A stretch of 64,000 nucleotides of DNA, taken from Prostheceraeus crozeri (Eukaryota > Platyhelminthes > Polycladida > Euryleptidae). How positions within the stretch are numbered: position 1 is the stretch's first letter; the number at the start of each line of letters is the position of its first letter. The DNA lies in contig CAJQUW010003055.1 of assembly GCA_907163375.1 (NCBI GenBank), positions 304,804 to 368,803 on the forward strand, in the 5' to 3' direction. The notes under the pieces are model-generated. The model was not told the origin of the DNA. It did not search any database and saw only the letters and a list, made by a program, of their open reading frames with translations. Positions 1-13,796 of this stretch are shown in pieces. The translations under genes and the position numbers were made by a program.

Positions 1-995
1 AATCAGAGACTGATACAATAGGACAGCTACATGTGAATGAATTATCTTCAGCGAAAGTCAGGAATTAATTAATGACAACAAATAAGGACTATTAAGGAAT
101 GTTTTGATTTTATGGACAGATTGGTTCATAGTCAAAGGTCTTTCTATAAATGGTCCTGAAACTCGTTTTTATTGATCTGTCTCAGGAAAATCCTCACAAT
201 GAAATTTAGATAACATACCGTTCTCAGCAGCAGCATTCGAAACCGATGTTTATGTTAAAATTCTAGCCGGTAAATCAATGATATCTTCTGTCAATTCGTG
301 GAGATAGGTCTACCTTCTAGCTATCAGCTGAGGCTACTGAGTTTCCGACTAATATGAACATGCAAAAAAACATATGATCTCTTAGGCAGAAGGAGGGCAA
401 CTAAAAGTCTCCGGTTTATCGTATTAACAGTTGAATATATGTCGGTTGAACTATGGGGTTGGGTTCTGCATTGAACTCAAAAGGAGTCTCAAACGATTTT
501 GAAAGCAAAGCAGTTCAACATGAACTTAATGTCTTTGAAAAAACAAAAGATTAAACAAATAGTTATAAAACAGAAATGATAAGTAGCCATTTACTGGGTG
601 AAAATATTTCTTCACTTTATGCGTCATCGGTTAAGATTTTGGTACATTTTGTAAAATGTGGTTTAAACCGGCGTTATTGATGTAAAATCATTAACTTAAT
701 TCATTAAACTCATTCAAATCAGTTGTACTATCAATATATTATATATATATCAATATACTATCATTCTCGCGTACACTACAAAAAGCGTTTAATCCTAAAA
801 GATCACATTCATTTGTGAGGTCTGACCTTGCCATGTTTATCGTCAGACGTGTGACATGTGATGCGATTAACAACTTTCCAGAAAGATATGCATGTAAGTA
901 AGACACGATTGTTACTGCAGAAAATATGAAAATAATTAGTATTCTAATATGCATATTTCTGAAGAAAAAATGACGTAGATCAACTACATTTGCAT
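1..995. other. Intergenic, nothing recognised
   Basis: AT-rich sequence with only short chance ORFs and no recognisable coding domain, RNA gene or repeat. It ends at the 8-bp target duplication ATTTGCAT (988-995) of the following hAT element. Confidence 0.5.
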
Positions 996-3807
996 CAGGG
1001 TTGGCCGGTAAAAACCATCCTGGTATTTACCACCTGGTTAAAACCACCAGCTTTTGTCACCATTTTCGGCTAAAACTGGCTAAAACTATTAAGTAAAAGT
1101 AATGTAAAGTAATGTAATGTAATTAAAAGTATTTAATTACTACTTAAGTTTTTTTGGGTAGTTACAATATTAAGGATCATCGTCACTCCTTATTTTATTG
1201 ATGAACGTTAAATGCAATAAGTTCACTTTACTTTTTCATCATTCGATGAACATTTAGGTCTGTATTTTCACAATTCAAACCTATCAATATCGCATTTCAA
1301 TCAAGAATATGTTCCAAGTATAGGTGTAAGAATATACTACGAAGTATTATAAAAAATATTGTTATAAAGCTGTTGTGCATTATTCTTCTAAGTCTGCACG
1401 CATTTTGTTGCTTTACGAATTTCATTCAATGTAAGTTGCAACAGACGTCCATGCTGGAAGGAAATCACTTGGCTCTATGTAAAAGATCGAAAACGGTCAT
1501 TCCATGTTAGAAGCTAGAAGCGCAAGAAAATGCAAAAATCTGGCCTCGGATTTCTACGATTCACCTCCCTGCTGATCTCGTAGAATCATAGAAATTAATA
1601 ATACCATAGAAAAACCTAGAATGGAAATTGCATGAAAATTGTGGCAGATTCCGGGGGAACTTAGTTGGGGCAAAAAGCAAATTTTGCGAACTGGTTTTCT
1701 TGTTTTCGGGTTGGCATTTTTAATTATCAAAACAATTTGTGATCTGGATTGTTGCCCCTACTCCAAAGATCAGGTGCACAAACGCAATAGTGAATTTAAA
1801 AAATAATGCAACGACAGGATGACAAAGAAGGAAATCCTGTAAAACGTTCTGTACGTTCATCATTTTGAAATATCGCTCCTATAATCAATCAAGAGTATAA
1901 TCAGACACATGCGCAACTTGTAGTGTCGATTTACAGAGCATGCATTGCTCCAGCTTGAAATCAGAGGCCAAGAAATCTCAGAGTATTCATTTTACTTAAA
2001 ATGGTTCACCTGTTCAATATATTTGAACAGTTTTCAAAACCTTTGCATGCTTTCGAATGAGCCTCAAAAATATCATCACATTATATTACATATGTCATTT
2101 AGTGATTAATTGAATGTTCCAGCGACATTTCATGTATCTGATAAATGACTGTCGGTAAAGAAGCTACCGATGTGTTTATTCCAGAAAACTGCTAAGTTTC
2201 TTAACCACTAGAAGGAGAAATTATCCAATAATTGGCATTTTTATCTTTGAATTCTTGAGATATTCTTACAGCCAGTACATCAACCATTTTCAATTATGAC
2301 TCTGAACCAATTTTTGATTCGCATTCCTATATTGAAAAATTGGATGATAGTTGTCAATGACTGGTACAAATAGACACAGTATATTAATCCATTGAATAGT
2401 AGGCTAATTCACATGAAACAATGACATCATCTCACTTAAAGTTCTCTTGATGAAAATCCTGCAATTTGCTGTCAACAACTTCCACAACCAACTTGGCAAA
2501 CAGTTTCACTATGATACAATGTTTTAGATCGAATCTGATCTACAAACCATAGATTTTTCCATGTGCCATCATTGCACATAGGCAAGATATCAAACTTCCA
2601 TTCTAGTGCACTATTATCCACTTCTATGCATAGAATAGCTTATCTTCTAAATCTGTGGCAAATGTCCCATACCCATTGTGATTACACGAATATTACTATG
2701 AAATTTATCCTGCACTTCCAGAAGGACTAGATTAAAAATTTTGCCCTTCAACATTTTTCATGTCATGGTAATTTACCCTCACATATTTAGAGGATAAGGT
2801 TATGTTAAATGAATTTAAAACCGAAAGTAAAGTTTTGATTTGAGCTCAAAATATGGAAATTTCAAGAACTTTAAACAAAACTTGTATATCACAATAATGT
2901 CAAACTTGTTTGTCGCTCTCAGATTCTATTAGCAAGATCAATTTTACAGTTTACTGGACATGTTCTTTTGTTGATATTATAACTGAGGCTGCTCAGATAT
3001 ACATTATGCCTCACTTTATCAATATTGCTGGTGCGAACTATATTATTTAATTATTATTTGTTCTTACAAATCATGATTTCCTGCTACGGTGACAAGCATT
3101 AGTACATTTAGTATATTTCTAATAAAGTAGAAATGCATTCTAAGTGACTGTTTCACATTGCTTGATTTGGGAGGTGAGATTTTCCGGTAAAGAGACTTTT
3201 TGATAGTGTTTTCTCTGCGTTCATGAGAACTTGGTTCGAATCTAGATCTGACGAAACCTAAGCTACTATTAAAATACACTATGCATTCTTGCTGAACACT
3301 CAATACAGAATGACAGTGGGATTATTGAAGCTCGTCCACATGAAGAAAGTGGTTTGCTTAATTTAGTTCTATGTATAAACCACTTTTATTCATATATCTA
3401 TTTTCATTTTTTCATTCATTTGATGATAATTCTGCGAGTATCTAACAACTTCTGTTACATGAACCAAAGAACCAAAATGGTTCTGAAGTCTACATTTGTT
3501 CTTAAATCACAAGAAAAGGGCAGAGCAATCGTAAAGAAAGACAACATCGTTTGTCGTTCGTTATAAAAACCTGTGTGGTTCCATGACAGAATGAATGTCA
3601 TGTTTTGGAAGATAAGAGTTGCAAACTGCAAACCCACATGCACCGTAATACTTAAACCCCAACTTGCTGTCGATCATTTCTTGAAGAAATAGACTGATTT
3701 TTCGGAATTTTATTTTTAGCCGGTTTTTACCAGTTTTTGCCGGTTTTTACCTGGTTTTTATCACTTAGTGGCAAAAACCAGTTTTAGCCGTCAAAAAGCC
3801 AACCCTG
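996..3807. mobile_element. Non-autonomous hAT transposon (2.8 kb)
   Basis: The ends are CAGGGTTGGC at 996-1005 and its complement GCCAACCCTG at 3798-3807, a typical hAT terminus. The element is flanked by an exact 8-bp target duplication, ATTTGCAT at 988-995 and 3808-3815, the duplication length hAT transposases make. Just inside both ends are clustered copies of a GGTTTTTACC/CCGGTAAAAACC-type motif (about 1010-1075 and 3715-3790), likely transposase-binding subterminal repeats. I see no transposase in the 2.8-kb interior, only short ORFs without recognisable domains, so it would have to be moved by a partner element. The exact target duplication suggests it is not very old. Confidence 0.9.
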
Positions 3808-3815
3808 ATTTGCAT

Positions 3816-6800
3816 GCATATTCAAAGAGACAAAATGCAAAGCTCACCGCACTTCATCACAGGTAGACCAATATGTTGGCAATTTGTCACAAAATGTGAG
3901 CAAGTCCCATTTTTCAAATGTTCCAATTCATCATCAAATTGACTTGATTTTGATTTCAATTATTCCATTAGATCAATTTTCATTGCGCCAGGCACATCGC
4001 ATTGAAGCGGAGCGGTTCAAATTTGAATTCAGAACATTATGCCGTGTTCCTACCTGTGCAGCTAAGTTTCCAAACTAACTTAGATCATGGACTTCCATGC
4101 ATGATCAAAGAAATCGTCAGCAGCTAATAAAGGTGACAAAGAAATCGAACAGCACCATAATTAGGTATGCAAATTCAATCACAGTCATGTTAACCATAGA
4201 AGTCAATGCATGCTTTTGAAACAGATGATTTGTAAACCTGAGTGAATATAAAGTAACATACTTTCAAATAAAGGACATGAAAATTTGACATTCCTGTATG
4301 CATTTTCCATTTAAAGAAGATTTTTACAGCCTAAATCTTCACAGCGACAAATGCCGACAGGATATGAATTAAAGGGACTCCAGCATGTGAACAAAATTCA
4401 AATATATTTTGAATTTTTGGATGATCTCATGGACTATCAAATATTTTGCTTACTTTTAAAGAAGGTTAATTAACACATCAGCGAAGCTTTGTTCGGATAA
4501 GTTGATGAAAAAATTAAATGAATTTTAATTGCTTCAGAGAAGGAATTTCTACAAAAATGAAGATCATGTAGTCAGTTTATTTATGTGGCAACAATAGTTA
4601 TTAAGGAGTGTCTTGTTGTTGCCACTTTGTGTATAGCTGCAGTAGAATGTAACTGACTTGACTTGAGTTCCACAGACCTTCTTAGCATTAGTCTAAACTT
4701 GAAATTCTAAAATTGACCTTCGCGCCACGTCCTCAGCAATAACACGTGTAAAAGTGATGTATTTTCATTTACACCAAAAATACACATGTATTACACGTGT
4801 ACTGGTTGACTGGGATATGATAGCAAAAATGAAGAAAGAAAAGCAATTTACAATTTACAACATTGGAGAGGTAAGATAGTTTGTCAAATTAGCAATTCGA
4901 TGGGCTACCATTACGTTGAACCTCAGCCTCATTATTGTACACTGTAAATCGCTCAATACCAATCACATACGAAGGATGCAAACCAAAATTTTTTTTGTTA
5001 TATTTCTGTATTCTCTTGGTATATATTTGTATGCTTTTCGCATGTTATTTCAAATGTGGTATGCTTTGCATACTAAAGCCATACCAGCACAATGTTAAAG
5101 GAAAGCATCAATGATTTCTAATAGATGTTGATTTAAGGCCTTTTGTCAATAAAGATTACACTAATGTTACTACTGTTTAGTAGCGAGAAAATGACATTTA
5201 ATAGTCAAACTAACAATACTGAATTCGATTTTAATGCATGTAAGTCTAAGGCATTTCATGAATAGTCAATAAGTATTTGACCATTAACAATTATGCATTA
5301 GGTAATTTTGGAACTAAGGACATTATCAATCCGAAATAAAAATACGCTATAATTCATGATGATATATACATATAGTTTCTGGGTATTTCCCAACTTTTCG
5401 CAGAAAATCATTGCATTTAGTTCATGGGAAAGTTAAATTTATGGCCCGTTCTGAAAAGTGCATCTTTTTAAAGTCTGAATTTTGCCTGATTTTGCAAACA
5501 TCTGGTGTGCTTAGTTTTGACAAAGCAAGCTAAGTATCAATTTTTTGTATCACATCACAACTAGGTGTCCATAAATTGCACCATCAAGATACTATAGACA
5601 TCGATAAGAATCATCCAAACTTGAATGTCATGTAAATACTACTTATTTGCTTTTAAGTAGAAATGAGTCAACTAAGTTACAACTAAGTAGTAATTTCAAA
5701 TTCTAGCCGATTGTTCATGATGTTTAAATGGTATAAAATGACTATAACATTTGGGAGGGTCATCTAAAAGTCAGAGTCCAAAAATTTAATCAAGATCTAG
5801 GCAATACTACACGCTACGGTACAAAAGCAATATCACATATTCAAATTTTGAATTTAAATTCATGATGTGTAGACAAACAAGTTTAGAGCATCAAATAGCA
5901 TCATTCTCCTGATCATTAATTGTATGTGTCACTAACGTCATTGAACTAAAAGCACTGAATCTATGTTTGCAGTCGATGAGAAGAAAACATAAAAAAATCC
6001 GCTTAATTTTGAAGTTTAAATTTTCAATCCCATTTAAAGCATCAAGATGGACGAATTAGAAAAAACAGATACCACCGTTAGAAAGATCACACACAGAATA
6101 TTCTACCCTGAAATTTCATGTACAACGGAGCAGTATTTAGGAAGTTAAGGATGGGGGGTCGAATTGGCCGCCCCCCCCCGGGATGGCGATGCGCTTCAGA
6201 GCCCGGTATTCATAGGGTTAACGAGAGTATCAAGATATCGGCTATGGATACCAGCTAAACAAAATTTGAAAATGATGTAGCAAGAGAACATAGACATAGA
6301 AAAATACGATATAGCATCAGATCATCTATCATAGAATACAAGGTTAATCAAAGCAATCTAATCAAAGGGAAATGTATAGAGTTAGTCAAAGATATCTACC
6401 ATAAAATAAGAAATTAGATAACAAGAAAAGCGAATGGTGCTGAAGTATACAAATGGCAACCACTGACTAAATTAAAAGTGCTTCGAATGCTAAGGGCCTC
6501 AAGTGATCTTCATTTTATATTATTATTTTCAGATCACTTGATGCCAAAGTGTTTAAATAGGTGTTTAAAATAGTCAATTTAAATAGTTATTTAATAGGTG
6601 TTTCATGTTTCAATCATCTCACAATCGATTTGTCGCACCATTCTCTATGAGTTGGTACATTTATGAGTATAATTTAGTAAATTTAACGTTAGAATGTTTA
6701 TATTATACATTATTGCATTATAAATATGTTTATCTGTTTAATTTCATGTTTTGTGCTTTTTATATTCATGCCATGCTCTTGTCATGCTATATCATAGAAT

Positions 6801-8078
6801 AATCTTGATTGGACTGAAATTGCTGATTCACTTGCTATGTTATCATTACGTTTTCTTGAAATTATACCGTCCAGTTCTGTTCATCACAAATGTTTCTTTA
6901 ATGTGAAGCAAAACTCGGCGACAATGAGCCGGTTGGCACCCGGTGATACCCCACCGATGAGTGGATAATACTGAATGATATTCAGGGGGACCCAGTACCA
7001 TGCCTTTAATTTTCTCAATTTCATACGTTTCTGTATACGCTATTTATCATTTCAGATAAAGACAATCATCAATCGCAGTCATGAAGCACGATCGAATGCG
7101 CCTGGTATCTCAAAAAAGGTAATTCAAAGTTATTTGCAGAAAAAAACAAGTAATCCTAATGTATGACACTTTGTCATAATACAGAAGGGATATAAAAATT
7201 GACATATTGAATTCATTATAATGATGTATAAAAAGATGGGTTGTCATTCTCTTAATGACTCTAAAATCGTTAATTTCGATGTCAGATGAACAAACTTACA
7301 GATGCACAGCTGCTAAAGCTATGTCAGCATTCGTAGTTCTATAGTTTTATCATAGCTTTTCATTCAGTGTCATCAAATATTTCAATATCCTTCTGTTATC
7401 AATTCAGATATCAAATCAAACTGCTTATAAGCGCTGGCGAAAAAGTAATATCATAGCTGTCGCCACAAATCAACCATTGATTCCATACTTCCCTGATATA
7501 CTTACTTTGCTTGAAGCCCTTTACATTCAAAGCACCTTAAATTTAGTAAATGGTTGTACTGGTGAAGCTTTACTATCATTTATATCTTAGTTTACTTGAG
7601 CACCGGTCGCTTTTCGTATTGTCTGTATCCTTGCTTTCTGGTGGATACTTCTAACGTGGCAAATATTTCTTCGACTGATACATTCTTCTATATCGCATTT
7701 TCCTTGTCTATATTCTCATACTACATCATTTTGAAATAAAGGTGTACGAATCCGATTCGGATCAACCATTTCGGACTCGGATTGGATTGGACAGAATCGG
7801 TCAAGAAAAATCCGAATTGATTCTGAATTACGGAAATCTATACAGATATTGTGTCTTCAATGCAACTCAGCAAATTGCTTTTAATTACATTAAAAACACA
7901 ACATGCTGCACTTATTCCACATTTCAAACACCATTTTTCGGGGTCGGAAATCGGAATTCGAAGTCACCCATTTCTTTTCTAATCAATACATCATAAGAAA
8001 GACCCGCGTACGTTGACAAGTTCGTCTGATAAAAATGTGATGCCATTCAGATAATGTCACGGACGGAATAAAACTGCG
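3816..8078. other. Intergenic, nothing recognised
   Basis: AT-rich spacer with only short ORFs lacking domain signatures. Minor landmarks are a run of nine C at 6171-6179 and a short inverted pair around ACACGTGT near 4740-4800. I see no supportable gene. Confidence 0.45.
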
Positions 8079-8145
8079 CGTCTCAGTGGAATTGATCCAC
8101 CGACCTCTGACATTCTTAGTTTGCGCTCTACCAACAGAGTTATCT
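8079..8145 (-). repeat. tRNA-like head of a probable SINE
   Basis: On the minus strand the segment reads like a degenerate tRNA. A box-A-like stretch containing GTTGGTAGAGCGC lies at about 8123-8143, and a box-B-like GGATCAATTCC follows at 8088-8098, with spacing close to that of an RNA polymerase III internal promoter. The acceptor and anticodon stems do not pair properly, so it is not a working tRNA gene. A tRNA-derived SINE head is the best reading; a second copy in the same genome would settle it. Confidence 0.4.
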
Positions 8146-9212
8146 AATAATGCAACTATAATATGTAGTATTAATTGTATGCATGTATTTATGTAATTAA
8201 GGCATTAATGTATTTCCCACCCCGACTTCTCTTGCGACTGGTTTTTGCTGTGAGGCATTTTTGCTGTGTAGCATGGCTATGGAGCATGCTGTTTAGCCGT
8301 GTATGATTCATCACGCGCCGTCATCCGTTTGGTTAGTTTTCAACGATGATTTCAACCGTTGAAAAAACGTCATTTTTTACTTGGGATGCTATGAGGCTGA
8401 GGGCCGTCAGGCCCGAAGCCATAGCTTATTGCGGTTTAGATGTCTAAACTGTAATATCATTGTATTTCGGTTTTCTATGTAACTGAACTGCAATATGCTA
8501 CAGTATAATATATATAATGTCTACATTCAGGTGGGCCGTTATATTGCGGCGCAATATTTCCTTCAAATAAAGACATTTCACAAAACATAAAACCATTAGG
8601 CTAACAAGGTCATGCAAAAATGTCGAACCCCGTGTTCTATCATTCGAGCGGAATGAATATTAAGATAATTCACCAATAAAGCATTATTTTCAGCCTTAAA
8701 TTGAAGACCAGACCAACATTTCGACCGGTAGCAATAATAGGCTGCATAGGCACATCATGCATGCACCCAACAGACCCATCTTGTCAATCTTCCAAGTTTC
8801 AGTTCCCAGAAATATCTTCTAAGATATATAATATAAAATATATTTGAGGACAGAGGTCAAAATGCGAAAATCGCCACTTTTAGAAATCTCAAATTTTCAA
8901 TATGGAAACATGTGAGCATGACAATGAATCAAACACGAGGTGAAAGGGCTTTCTCTGAGCATTCTTTTGATGTACTGTTCGTCGAAATTGGTTTACTTTT
9001 GCAGAAGTTGTGATGTCTCAAATTCATTGCATAATTTGCTTTTTCTGTCTATTCTTGAAAAGTTGTTTACATCTTTTGCGCTAACGAGGTCATTTTCACA
9101 TTTTCAGTATCAATGGTGTCTAGACGTCTGCTATACACATCCAAATCAAAGTGTTGGTTGACCCAGATAAGTGGTAAACAAAGTTTCTGTTCGGTTTTGA
9201 ATTCATCTTGTC
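8146..9212. other. Intergenic, nothing recognised
   Basis: No coding or structural feature is supportable. The left end of the Tc1-type element that follows probably lies here, but I could not find an inverted partner of its right terminus. Confidence 0.4.
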
Positions 9213-10191
9213 ATGATGACTCAGTCGAAGTTAGCGAAAGTGTTTTTGAAGGGCAAGGTTTCTACTCTTTTTGTCTTGTCAGAAGGGCAGTCCGAACGGC
9301 CGGTTTGCCGAAAAGTATATAGTTGTCCCAAAGACCAACATCCAAAGGTGGAAAACCAATTTTTTCTCCCTTCCTGGAAAAGTTGGATCCGATCGGGAAG
9401 GAAAGACAGACTTTCGAACAGCTCGGATGGTTATTCGCTTGGGAAGAAACGATCCCGCTTTGTCTTCGCCCAGTTGAGGAGTTCACATGAGAAGCCGACG
9501 GTTTCTGCCATAACAGTGAGACGTCGCCTGAAAAGTGAGCACTTCAAAAGCCGTAAGAGACCGTTAGGGATCAAATTGACTACCAACCACAAGAGTTAGA
9601 AGCTAAAGCGGGCGATAAGCATTGCCACTAGCCTTCTCAATGCAATCATGTTGTTTGGATTGATGAAGCGTCTGCATGTCTCCGAGGTCACAATGGCCGT
9701 TTGAGAGTTAGGATGAAGTCAGGTGATGCAATTCCTGATCATTTGACATTGCCTGAATCAAGGAGGTAAAAGATTGCATATTTGCGCTGCGATATGGATG
9801 AATGGTCGAATTGGGCTCCATATCCAAAGGGACAACATGATTTCGATGGATTTGTAAAGGTTTTGCAAAAAGGCAAATTTACTGAAGTGCGGTAAGAGTC
9901 TATTAATTCTTCCTGGAGATGGTGTTTCCGACTTGAGGTTTTGTTAAGGCAGGAGAGGGAGAGTTTAGATCAGGGAGTGATCAATCGCCTGATCGAAAGC
10001 ATGCCTTTCCGGATTCGATGAAGTGATTGAACTTTCTGGTGAGGTTGCGAAATATATGTAAACACCAGTGAACCTACCACTGGCCCTATTAAGGGACAAG
10101 TGGCTCTGCAGAGTCACTGAACAACAATAAAAATTTTATTTCATAAAAAACAAAAAAAATTTAGGTGATCCACTTTTTATGCTCATCACTG
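9213..10191 (+). pseudogene. Tc1/mariner transposase pseudogene with right end
   Basis: Three reading frames carry successive parts of a Tc1-type transposase. First comes a helix-turn-helix N-terminus starting MTQSKLAKVF at 9213, then the RTARMVIRLGRNDPALS segment near 9414-9475, then TVSAITVRRRLKSEHFKSRK before frameshifts and stops. Downstream (9650-10030) remnants of the catalytic part can be followed in broken frames. The right terminus is the inverted repeat at 10161-10191, which outward reads CAGTGATGAGCATAAAAAGT and is followed by a TA dinucleotide, as expected for Tc1 insertion. The matching left terminus was not found. It is inactive. Confidence 0.75.
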
Positions 10192-10622
10192 TAGTTATTT
10201 ACGCAACTAGTGCATGGTAGCCTCTTTATACCATTCCACGAGTTATATATCTTGAATGTCCGAACCCGAATGATGAGGCGGATCATGGGCGGATGAGGTT
10301 CATTAAATTGTCACACACGCCTTTTGCATCAAATTCAATCGAACGTTAGAATATCACTGAAGGTATAAAAAGTTAGGCGCCATCCTACCAAATTGTTTTA
10401 GTCTAATCTAATCGGTATGTGTATGTTGTTTAGCCTAAAAACTTTTCCACTGTGTTAATATGGCTACAAGGAAAATATATTATTGTAGATGCCTATTCAT
10501 TGTGAAGCGAAATTCTAGTCGATAATGAGGCCTATATGTAGAATGCCAACATGGGCCTAGGTCTAGCCTTCAGATATAGTGACTAAGGAGGAGATGTGAC
10601 CAAGTTCGAGTGACTACACTAT

Positions 10623-11084
10623 ACTAGGTGACATGCCACGCTCAATCACGCGTAAACTACGCGAAATTACACATGACCCTAAACATCCGTGGCTATGCGG
10701 GACATTGTTGCAACATCTGTTATATAAGTTAGTATATTTAGCAGTCCTGTTATATAGACTTTGCGTCTCATGTGTCTGCATATATCAGAGGCTAAAAAAT
10801 GTGATAGGACCTCAATTTCATGCTCAGGGAAGACAGAACATGCTTAGCGGTTCATCCGTGGTTCAAGCGGCAACGCAGACAACCGTAGACAACGCGCAAG
10901 CTATAAACGCTAGCTCGCGCGTATTCACAACAATTCCCCATGTTTTAACAGCATCAGATCAAATGATTTCTGACTCATAGTGCAGCGCGTATGTACGCAC
11001 GTAGAAGAATAGAATGTCTTTAACCACGGATGTTTGTGGTGTTCCTTAATTACGCGTGAATTACGCGTGGCATGTCACCTAGTG
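10623..11084. mobile_element. MITE family member A (ends ACTAGGTGACATGCCACGC)
   Basis: The terminal inverted repeats read ACTAGGTGACATGCCACGC at 10623 and the complement at 11066-11084. The interior carries CATCCGTGG, CATGCTCAGGGAAGACAGAA and TACGCGCG-type motifs that recur in the other copies at 11.2, 11.45, 22.4, 40.0, 41.0, 50.0 and 55.4 kb. An apparent 115-codon frame inside is not conserved and not credible as a gene. Length about 460 bp, no transposase; cleaner copies are flanked by TA, pointing to a Tc1/mariner-type mobiliser. Confidence 0.8.
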
Positions 11085-11225
11085 TTGATTCAATTATATA
11101 ATAAGCCTGCTCTACATAATGCCTACTGCATGTATGCCGCCATGAATCCCTACCTGCACATCCATTGATTTGAATCCCGATAATTTTTAAAGATCCCGAG
11201 ATTGTGCACCCTAGTTTAAACTGCC

Positions 11226-11281
11226 CTTAACCACGGATGTTTGGGGTGCTCCATATTTACGCGTGGCAATGTCACCTAGTG
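11226..11281. mobile_element. MITE family fragment B
   Basis: About 56 bp matching one end of member A (TTAACCACGGATGTTTG through GTCACCTAGT). The rest of the element is missing, so this is a truncated copy. Confidence 0.7.
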
Positions 11282-11449
11282 TATGAGTCCATGACATTGT
11301 GCATCAGATATGACATTATGCATAATGTAGGAATCATAGCATGGCATAACGCATACGGAGCAATGAGCTCTTCAGACCTGTCATCATCCTTTCATTTCAG
11401 TGACTGTCGCTGTACAACGTCAATCAAAATTTATCGAGTGCCGTTATTA

Positions 11450-11866
11450 CACTAGGTGACATGCCACGCGTAATTCACGCGTAATTACGGAACACCACAA
11501 ACATCCGTGGTTAAAGACATTCTATTCTTCTACGCGCGTACATACGCGCTGCACAAAGAGTCAGAAATCACTTGATCTGATGCCGGTAAAACATGGGGAA
11601 TTGTTATGAATACGCGCGGGTTAGCGTTTATAGTTTGCGCGTTGTCTGCGTTGCCGCTTGAACCACGGATGAACCGCTAAGCATGTTCTGTCTTCCCTGA
11701 GCATGAAATTGAGGTCCTATCACATTGTTTAGCCTCTGATATCTGCAGACACATGAGATGCAAAGTCTTTATAACAGGACTGGCGACAGATGTTGCAGCA
11801 ATGTCACACATAGCCACGGATGTTTAGGGTCATTGAGGGTGATTGAGCGTGGCATGTCACCTAGTG
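11450..11866. mobile_element. MITE family member C, opposite orientation to A
   Basis: Starts CACTAGGTGACATGCCACGC at 11450 and ends with the complement at 11866. Flanking TA dinucleotides at 11448-11449 and 11867-11868 form the target duplication. The interior matches member A in reverse orientation, so A, B and C lie within 1.3 kb of each other and could pair to form a long hairpin. Confidence 0.85.
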
Positions 11867-12165
11867 TAGCTTATCTTATTATTCAGGATTAACTGTCAAA
11901 TGCTCTGGCGACCCCAGGTTGCTGAAATCCATTATTCATTGCAGCTCTGAGCTCCACGTGTCATATAAACTATCCCATGTGGTGAAATTATTGAAGATCT
12001 GGAATAATTGTACAATAGATAGTCTGAGGAATGCGCATTACACAATGCTTCCAAAATTCATACTGACAAGAATATAGGATTCTGGAAAGGATTTGAACTG
12101 CATGTAAATGTGCATGCAGCATGCTGTAAGCTACCAGTAATCATAATCAGTTTTCAAATGTCTAA

Positions 12166-13095
12166 CCCTCAGAGACCTGAGGGGGGACCACTGGACCTCG
12201 AAGCCATATTTTTTTTTACATTTTCAACTGAGGATATATCAACCGCTCATGCCCATGCAACATCATCATTTTTGACAGTGAATCTACATGTATTGTTTCA
12301 TTTCAATTGAATCAGTAGAAGTATAGTAGATAGGACAAGGGGGTCCATAGGACCCCCCTCAGGTCTCAGAGGGGGATCCCTGTTATAGAAATCCCTATAA
12401 CACAATTTTTGCTATCTAATGAAAAATGATTCTGTGCATGTCCACGATGGTGAATGATGAGTGAAATTCATTTATTCAATGTTTGCATCATGCTCGTGCA
12501 TGTGTGTTATGTTCAAGGATCGCAAAATGTGAATATTGTGATTTCGCAAGTGATCGTGCATGACTGGTTGGCCTAAATGAACAACTCGACATAAATCGAT
12601 GTCCGAAATGAAAGCTATCATTATATTCATATTAAAGCACTAAAAACAGACTGTTGGCGAAGTTTTCACTGCAGTAATTGATGAGTTTGAGATCTCCATA
12701 GCTGTTTTGAGGATCTTGAAATGCAGCGATTATAGCTCAGTTCAGGCCTATTTCCGATTAGTGGGGATAAATGTAAGGGTTATACTGCAAGCAATATATC
12801 AACTATTTGAGGTTTTATGGCGACAGCAAACATCGCAAAATCGACTCTCAGTACAACTGATACTGTGCTAAATGACTTTGGAATTACAGAAACACCAAAT
12901 TTTGAAAAGACTGAAAGACACTCAAAGGATTAGTTGCATCGACTTGCTGCGCGAAAACATCATTGCTTTACTTAAAATCAACTTTCCTAATTATTTGACA
13001 TCGATTTAAGCAGGGAAACTTAGAATTTGTAGCAGGGGTCCACTGGAGCCCACCTCAGGTCACGGAGGGTGTGAAAAAGATCAGGTCTGTGAGGG
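12166..13095. mobile_element. piggyBac-like non-autonomous element
   Basis: The left end reads CCCTCAGAGACCTGA (12166-12180). The right end is its near complement, TCAGGTCTGTGAGGG (13081-13095), followed by TTAA (13096-13099). The left flank is CTAA (12162-12165), one base away from TTAA, the target duplication of piggyBac elements. A second palindromic copy of the terminal motif lies at about 12338-12375. No transposase is visible in the 930 bp. The assignment rests on end sequence and target site only. Confidence 0.6.
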
Positions 13096-13454
13096 TTAAA
13101 AAGCAATTCGCAACATTTATGTCGCAATAGCCCACATGTAGATACCATCAGATTATGTTACATTTACATGTACATGCTCTTAAATGTTGTAATGATTTAC
13201 TAAGCAATTTATTCTAGACTGAATGTCGTTAACGTTCGATATGGGTCTAATTGAAAAAATTGTGTTACAAAAATTAAATTTCGGGTACATGAAAACGCTA
13301 GGATAATGACGGTTAATCAAACATTTTTATGATGGAAGGTATTTGGCGAGGTGAAAAGCAACCAAAGATGCAGACAAGAAACCTATTTCAGGCAGACGAG
13401 ACCAAGGCTGTGTAATCGAAAGACATCGAATTCATTCATTTCCTTTGTTTCGTG

Positions 13455-13477
13455 TCTCTCTCTCTCTCTCTCTCTCT
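13455..13477. repeat. (CT)n microsatellite
   Basis: An uninterrupted TC/CT dinucleotide run of 23 bases. The surrounding 13100-13790 holds nothing else I can support. Confidence 0.9.
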
Positions 13478-13796
13478 GTAACATACGAACTGCAGTACTG
13501 AAAGCTTGCCAGAAAGGCTACCTCAGGGGTCAAGCTAAGGCTTTGATCCGAAGTGACCGGCCAGTTGCCACTGCATCGAAACAATTGATCCCTAAAGTGC
13601 CATGTACTTTTGGTGGCCAAGAGGCTGTCAGCGGCCTGATGGAGGGTCTTCTCACCGACTTAGGCTGACTTCTCGCAGGTCAAATCGCTGCATCACCAGT
13701 GTAGTCGATAATGATCCCTCAACCTCTTTATCTGAGCTTTCTGCAGGTTCAACTCTTTCCTGGACTTGGAGACGACTTAACCGTTCCTTTACGTTG

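Noticed and set aside
3233-3243. GGTTCGAATCT, an RNA polymerase III box-B match
   Set aside because: No box A or tRNA fold at the right distance upstream; single motif inside a hAT element.
6900-6990. CCGATGAGTGGATAA stretch resembling a ribozyme core
   Set aside because: CTGATGAG and GAAA core elements of a hammerhead are not both present and stems do not pair.
10633-10980. 115-codon frame inside MITE A
   Set aside because: Not conserved in the other MITE copies and without protein features.
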